Shown: positions 7,350 to 9,290 of the stretch, piece after piece
How positions within the stretch are numbered: position 1 is the stretch's first letter
Layout: each line of letters begins with the position of its first letter
Source: SAT2750 sp964476375
Lineage (GTDB): Bacteria > Planctomycetota > Planctomycetia > Pirellulales > Pirellulaceae
Length of the DNA: 9,290 nucleotides
Direction of reading: 5' to 3'
Assembly: GCA_964476375.1 (NCBI GenBank)
Contig: CAYYZW010000356.1
Coordinates: 1-9,290 of the forward strand
Notes under the pieces: generated by a model
Seen by the model: only the letters and a program-made list of their open reading frames with translations
What the model was told of the DNA's origin: nothing
Database searches by the model: none
Translations under genes and position numbers: made by a program

Positions 7350-8329
7350 AGCAGCAACTCAAAAGTGAATTCCGATATTTTTTCCAGCAGGGGCCGCGAG
7401 CGAGTGATGCTGCGAATATCGTGGGTCGGCCCCGCATCCCGGGTGATATCAATCTGCGTGTAGTGGTCGGCGTTTTCCCGCAGTGCCGTCCGGTTGGCGA
7501 TGCCTCGAAATCCAATTGACGCCTGGATCGCTTTCTTGCTGCCGTAGAGCCGGGGATACCGCTGCAGGATAGGATCCCGGCTGTTGACGGTGACCAGGAA
7601 ATGCTCGGTCTGGCCGACGGCACGGTCATACCGGCTGCCGGGAGCGAGCCAGGTGGTATCAATCGCGCCGGCAACGAGGACCCCGATGATGGCTCGACTG
7701 CTCGCCTGGCGAGCCTGGAAGGCGGGGGTCGCTTCCACCCGGCCCCCGGCTATCAGGTGCAGCGCGGCGGATGTCGTCCGGGCTCCCATGCTGTACCCGA
7801 CGATCATCACGGGACAGGATTCTCGCAGGTCATCGATAAAGTGGGCCAGGTAATATCCCTGCCGCTCCCCGCGGATGGTCTGGTCTCGAAAATCCTTGAT
7901 CAGGCTTGTGTGCTTCTTGTCTGCCGGCCACGACCAGATCACGATGCGGATTGTTTTTTCCGGTCCGAGAAAACGGGAGAGGGAATAGTAGACGTCCATC
8001 GAGAGGGCCATGACATATTCGTCCGAGGCAGGGCTGCCGTGCACGACAATACAGGTGGGAATCTCCTTGTCCCTGTCAAAGGCTTCCCTGGTTGATGGCT
8101 GCCAGAGACCATCCTGGAAGGCCTCGTAGGTCCATTGGTGGGCGCCGGACTCCTGGATGTCGTACGCCGGGAGGTGCCGCGTGTTTATTTTCCAGAGCTG
8201 GTGCTGGGTAAGACCCGCGGGCATCCGCTGGGGCGTCGCCGGTTTCTTGGTTGCAGCCGTCAGCGGCATCGAGCTGACTATCCACAGCAGCATGACAGAA
8301 AGAGATCGGGTAATAAAAACCGCGTGCAT
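7340..8329 (-). CDS. Secreted alpha/beta hydrolase, DUF900-like
   Basis: A 329-residue alpha/beta hydrolase with a signal peptide (residues 1-25, hydrophobic SVMLLWIVSS core, cleavage near LTA). After a linker come a CIVVHGSPAS strand-turn at 93-102 (the HG oxyanion region), an IWSWPADK segment at 131-138 that resembles the (F/W)SWPS motif of DUF900-type hydrolases, and the nucleophile elbow GYSMGA at 178-183 with Ser180. Likely remaining triad members are Asp252 (NSRDP) and His289 (NADHY) or His303 (GPTHD). The substrate cannot be told; an esterase or lipase-like activity outside the cytoplasm is the reasonable guess. The frame stays open upstream to 8647, but that extension overlaps upp antisense and has no signal-like or conserved sequence. 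ATG 8329 puts the signal peptide at the N-terminus and has GGAAAG five bases upstream (8335-8340). The gene is convergent with the ThuA-like gene and divergent from upp. Confidence 0.87.
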   Translation of the reverse strand: MHAVFITRSLSVMLLWIVSSMPLTAATKKPATPQRMPAGLTQHQLWKINTRHLPAYDIQESGAHQWTYEAFQDGLWQPSTREAFDRDKEIPTCIVVHGSPASDEYVMALSMDVYYSLSRFLGPEKTIRIVIWSWPADKKHTSLIKDFRDQTIRGERQGYYLAHFIDDLRESCPVMIVGYSMGARTTSAALHLIAGGRVEATPAFQARQASSRAIIGVLVAGAIDTTWLAPGSRYDRAVGQTEHFLVTVNSRDPILQRYPRLYGSKKAIQASIGFRGIANRTALRENADHYTQIDITRDAGPTHDIRSITRSRPLLEKISEFTFELLLKK

Positions 8330-8476
8330 CGGTACTTTCCGTTCGGGAAAAGAAATTCCCTCGGTCTGTGCTGGGAGTGGAAAGGTCAATCGTATCGGGT
8401 GTCGCGGTTGACGCAAGGCAGCCTGGATTGGGCCGGGGTCGCTTGTGTGCCACTGGCTGCTCGACTTAAATAACAT

Positions 8477-8503
8477 GCGGGCGGGAGTTGTGCTTCCTGC
8501 CGC
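8477..8503 (+). other. Imperfect leader hairpin upstream of upp
   Basis: An 11-base arm at 8477-8487 can pair with 8493-8503 across a five-base loop, with two internal mismatches and one G-T wobble. It lies 28 bases before the upp start codon and has no T tract after it, so it is not a standard terminator. A role in control of upp is possible but not shown. GC-rich DNA yields such stems by chance. Confidence 0.25.
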
Positions 8504-8508
8504 AGGAT

Positions 8509-8520
8509 ACAGCACGCTGT
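8509..8520. repeat. Short palindrome in front of the upp ribosome binding site
   Basis: ACAGC-AC-GCTGT is a perfect five-base inverted repeat with a two-base centre, placed directly before the GGAG at 8522-8525. It could be an operator half-site pair or a small hairpin that affects translation start. It is short enough to be chance. Confidence 0.2.
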
Positions 8521-8521
8521 T

Positions 8522-8525
8522 GGAG
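8522..8525 (+). promoter_or_regulatory. Ribosome binding site of upp
   Basis: GGAG ends six bases before ATG 8532. It supports this start over the upstream in-frame starts at 8445 and 8475, which would add residues absent from known uracil phosphoribosyltransferases. Confidence 0.55.
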
Positions 8526-8531
8526 TCAGGC

Positions 8532-9155
8532 ATGGCCCACGTGGTTGAACTTTCGCATCCCCTGGTCAAACACCACCTGGCCCAGCTGCGCTGTGCCCAG
8601 ACCTCTCCGGAGGAATTTCGCAGGCTGGTCTCGCGACTGGCGACCATCCTGGCTTACCAGGCGACCTCGGACCTCGCGCTGGAACCTGTCCGCGTACAGA
8701 CCCCGCTGGTGGAGACCGGTGGTGAACGACTTTCCCAGTCGATCGGGCTGGTGCCGATCCTGCGGGCCGGCCTGGGGATGGTCGACCCGCTGCTGGAACT
8801 GGTTCCCACGGCCGGCGTCTGGCATCTTGGAATGTACCGGGACGAGGAGACGGCGACGCCGGTGGAATATTACAGCAAGCTCGAGGGCCATCCACCGGTC
8901 GACGTGGCACTGGTACTGGATCCCATGCTGGCGACAGGTGGTTCGGCGGTGGCGGCGCTCGAGACACTCTCCCGCTGGGGTGTGCCACGCCTGAAGCTGC
9001 TTTCCATTATCGCCGCCCCGGAGGGGGTCGCGGCCGTCCAGCAGCTGTGTCCCGATGTGGAAATTCACGTCTGCGTGATCGATGAGTGCCTCAATGATGT
9101 GAAGTTTATTGTCCCCGGACTGGGGGATGCCGGTGACCGTATATTTAACACCTGA
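8532..9155 (+). CDS. upp: Uracil phosphoribosyltransferase
   Basis: This enzyme of cytoplasmic pyrimidine salvage joins uracil and PRPP to give UMP and pyrophosphate. The 207 residues match the usual length of about 208 for the bacterial enzyme. The N-terminus has the typical HPLVKHHL segment (9-16), followed by VPILRAGLGM (74-83) and GMYRDEE (100-106). The PRPP-binding loop is LVLDPMLATGGS (127-138), and the uracil-binding C-terminal motif is VPGLGDAGDRIF (194-205). All key motifs are intact and no signal peptide is present. The start at 8532 is set by this alignment and by GGAG six bases upstream. The next gene, apparently a nucleoside transporter, begins 20 bases after the stop, so the two probably form a salvage operon. 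It is transcribed away from the secreted hydrolase gene. Among all genes here, the function of this one is the most certain. Confidence 0.97.
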   Translation: MAHVVELSHPLVKHHLAQLRCAQTSPEEFRRLVSRLATILAYQATSDLALEPVRVQTPLVETGGERLSQSIGLVPILRAGLGMVDPLLELVPTAGVWHLGMYRDEETATPVEYYSKLEGHPPVDVALVLDPMLATGGSAVAALETLSRWGVPRLKLLSIIAAPEGVAAVQQLCPDVEIHVCVIDECLNDVKFIVPGLGDAGDRIFNT

Positions 9156-9160
9156 CGGGT

Positions 9161-9168
9161 AGGAAGAG
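9161..9168 (+). promoter_or_regulatory. Ribosome binding site of the downstream transporter gene
   Basis: AGGAAGAG ends seven bases before ATG 9176 and is the best Shine-Dalgarno-like match in the window. It fixes the start, since the GTG at 9171 runs into a stop after three codons. Confidence 0.7.
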
Positions 9169-9175
9169 CCGTGTC

Positions 9176-9290
9176 ATGCTGAGCTTGCGACTGACCAGCC
9201 TGCTGGGGTTCTTTGTCATGATCGGGGTGGCCTGGCTGTTGAGTACGCACCGCAGGCGGCTCACCCCGCGAATCCTGGTTGGCGGCGTGC
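9176..9290 (+). CDS. Probable concentrative nucleoside transporter (CNT/NupC family), N-terminal part (3' end outside window)
   Basis: Only the first 38 codons are inside the window. They encode a short start, a hydrophobic segment (about residues 8-23, LLGFFVMIGVAWLLS) and a basic THRRRLTPR stretch followed by a second hydrophobic start (ILVGGV). A first helix ending in AWLLS, then charged residues with several arginines, is typical of the N-terminus of CNT-family nucleoside symporters. These import nucleosides across the inner membrane with Na+ or H+. A strong ribosome binding site precedes it and the gap to upp is 20 bases. Linkage to upp fits, because imported pyrimidine nucleosides yield uracil. 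With so little sequence another membrane protein cannot be excluded. Confidence 0.65.
   Translation, partial: MLSLRLTSLLGFFVMIGVAWLLSTHRRRLTPRILVGGV

Larger units (their letters stand above)
8330..8531. promoter_or_regulatory. Divergent intergenic region between the hydrolase gene and upp
   Basis: These 202 bases separate two gene starts and must hold the promoters of both. No strong sigma70 site is seen. The best weak candidate for upp is TTGTGT (8443-8448), 17 bases, TTAAAT (8466-8471), in the only AT-rich patch. For the hydrolase, on the - strand, it is TTGCGT (8411-8416), 16 bases, TACGAT (8389-8394). Both match the consensus poorly. An imperfect hairpin and a short palindrome lie in the upp leader. 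Open frames crossing the region show no recognisable protein. Confidence 0.45.

Noticed and set aside
7601..8095. Open frame of 164 codons on the + strand opposite the hydrolase gene
   Set aside because: It is in register with the - strand codons and is explained by the same rare-codon effect. The - strand product has a signal peptide and a GYSMGA nucleophile motif.
8401..8440. TTGACG at 8408-8413 as the -35 box of upp
   Set aside because: No acceptable -10 hexamer lies 16-18 bases downstream; that stretch is a run of G and C.
8330..8647. N-terminal extension of the hydrolase by 106 codons to an upstream ATG at 8647
   Set aside because: It would bury the signal peptide in the middle of the protein and overlap the upp coding region. 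The extra residues look like antisense translation.

Overview
The window reads as chromosomal DNA of a planctomycete, probably of the Pirellulales/Planctomycetales type. The sequence is GC-rich. It carries the protein families that are hugely expanded in that phylum: DUF1501, DUF1549 (PSCyt2) plus DUF1553 (PSD1), planctomycete cytochrome c (PSCyt1) joined to WD40 repeats, and a secreted ThuA-like protein. No rRNA, tRNA, CRISPR array, IS element, phage gene or integration site was seen. Coding density is very high, and the longest gene-free stretch is about 200 bases (8330-8531).

Left part (1-7330, + strand): four genes run in one direction with gaps of about 63, 26 and 43 bases, so they look like one operon. 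They are the 3' end of a DUF1501 protein gene, a DUF1549/DUF1553 protein with two putative haem motifs and two Ig-like (Big2-like) domains, a 1146-residue multidomain protein (cytochrome c motif, seven WD40 blades, pre-peptidase-like and discoidin-like modules), and a ThuA-like protein. The last three have Sec-type signal peptides, so the products should work outside the cytoplasmic membrane. Operons of this composition recur in planctomycetes and are suspected to act on polysaccharides or complex organic matter, but their biochemistry is largely unknown.

Middle (7329-8329): a secreted alpha/beta hydrolase of the DUF900-like kind lies on the - strand and converges on the ThuA gene with only 9 bases between stop codons. 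A short palindrome followed by seven T residues overlaps both gene ends and probably terminates the + strand operon.

Right part (8330-9290): a divergent intergenic region precedes upp (uracil phosphoribosyltransferase). Twenty bases after upp comes the start of an apparent concentrative nucleoside transporter, cut by the window edge. The pair suggests a nucleoside/uracil import and salvage operon that is functionally separate from the left operon.

The most interesting items are the domain architecture of the large WD40-cytochrome protein and its three-partner operon, the CX4CH plus CXXCH motif pair in the DUF1549/DUF1553 protein, the compact convergent terminator, and a marked excess of GGATCC hexamers. 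I see no clearly new system. The left operon is best described as a well-assembled example of a widespread but uncharacterised planctomycete system.
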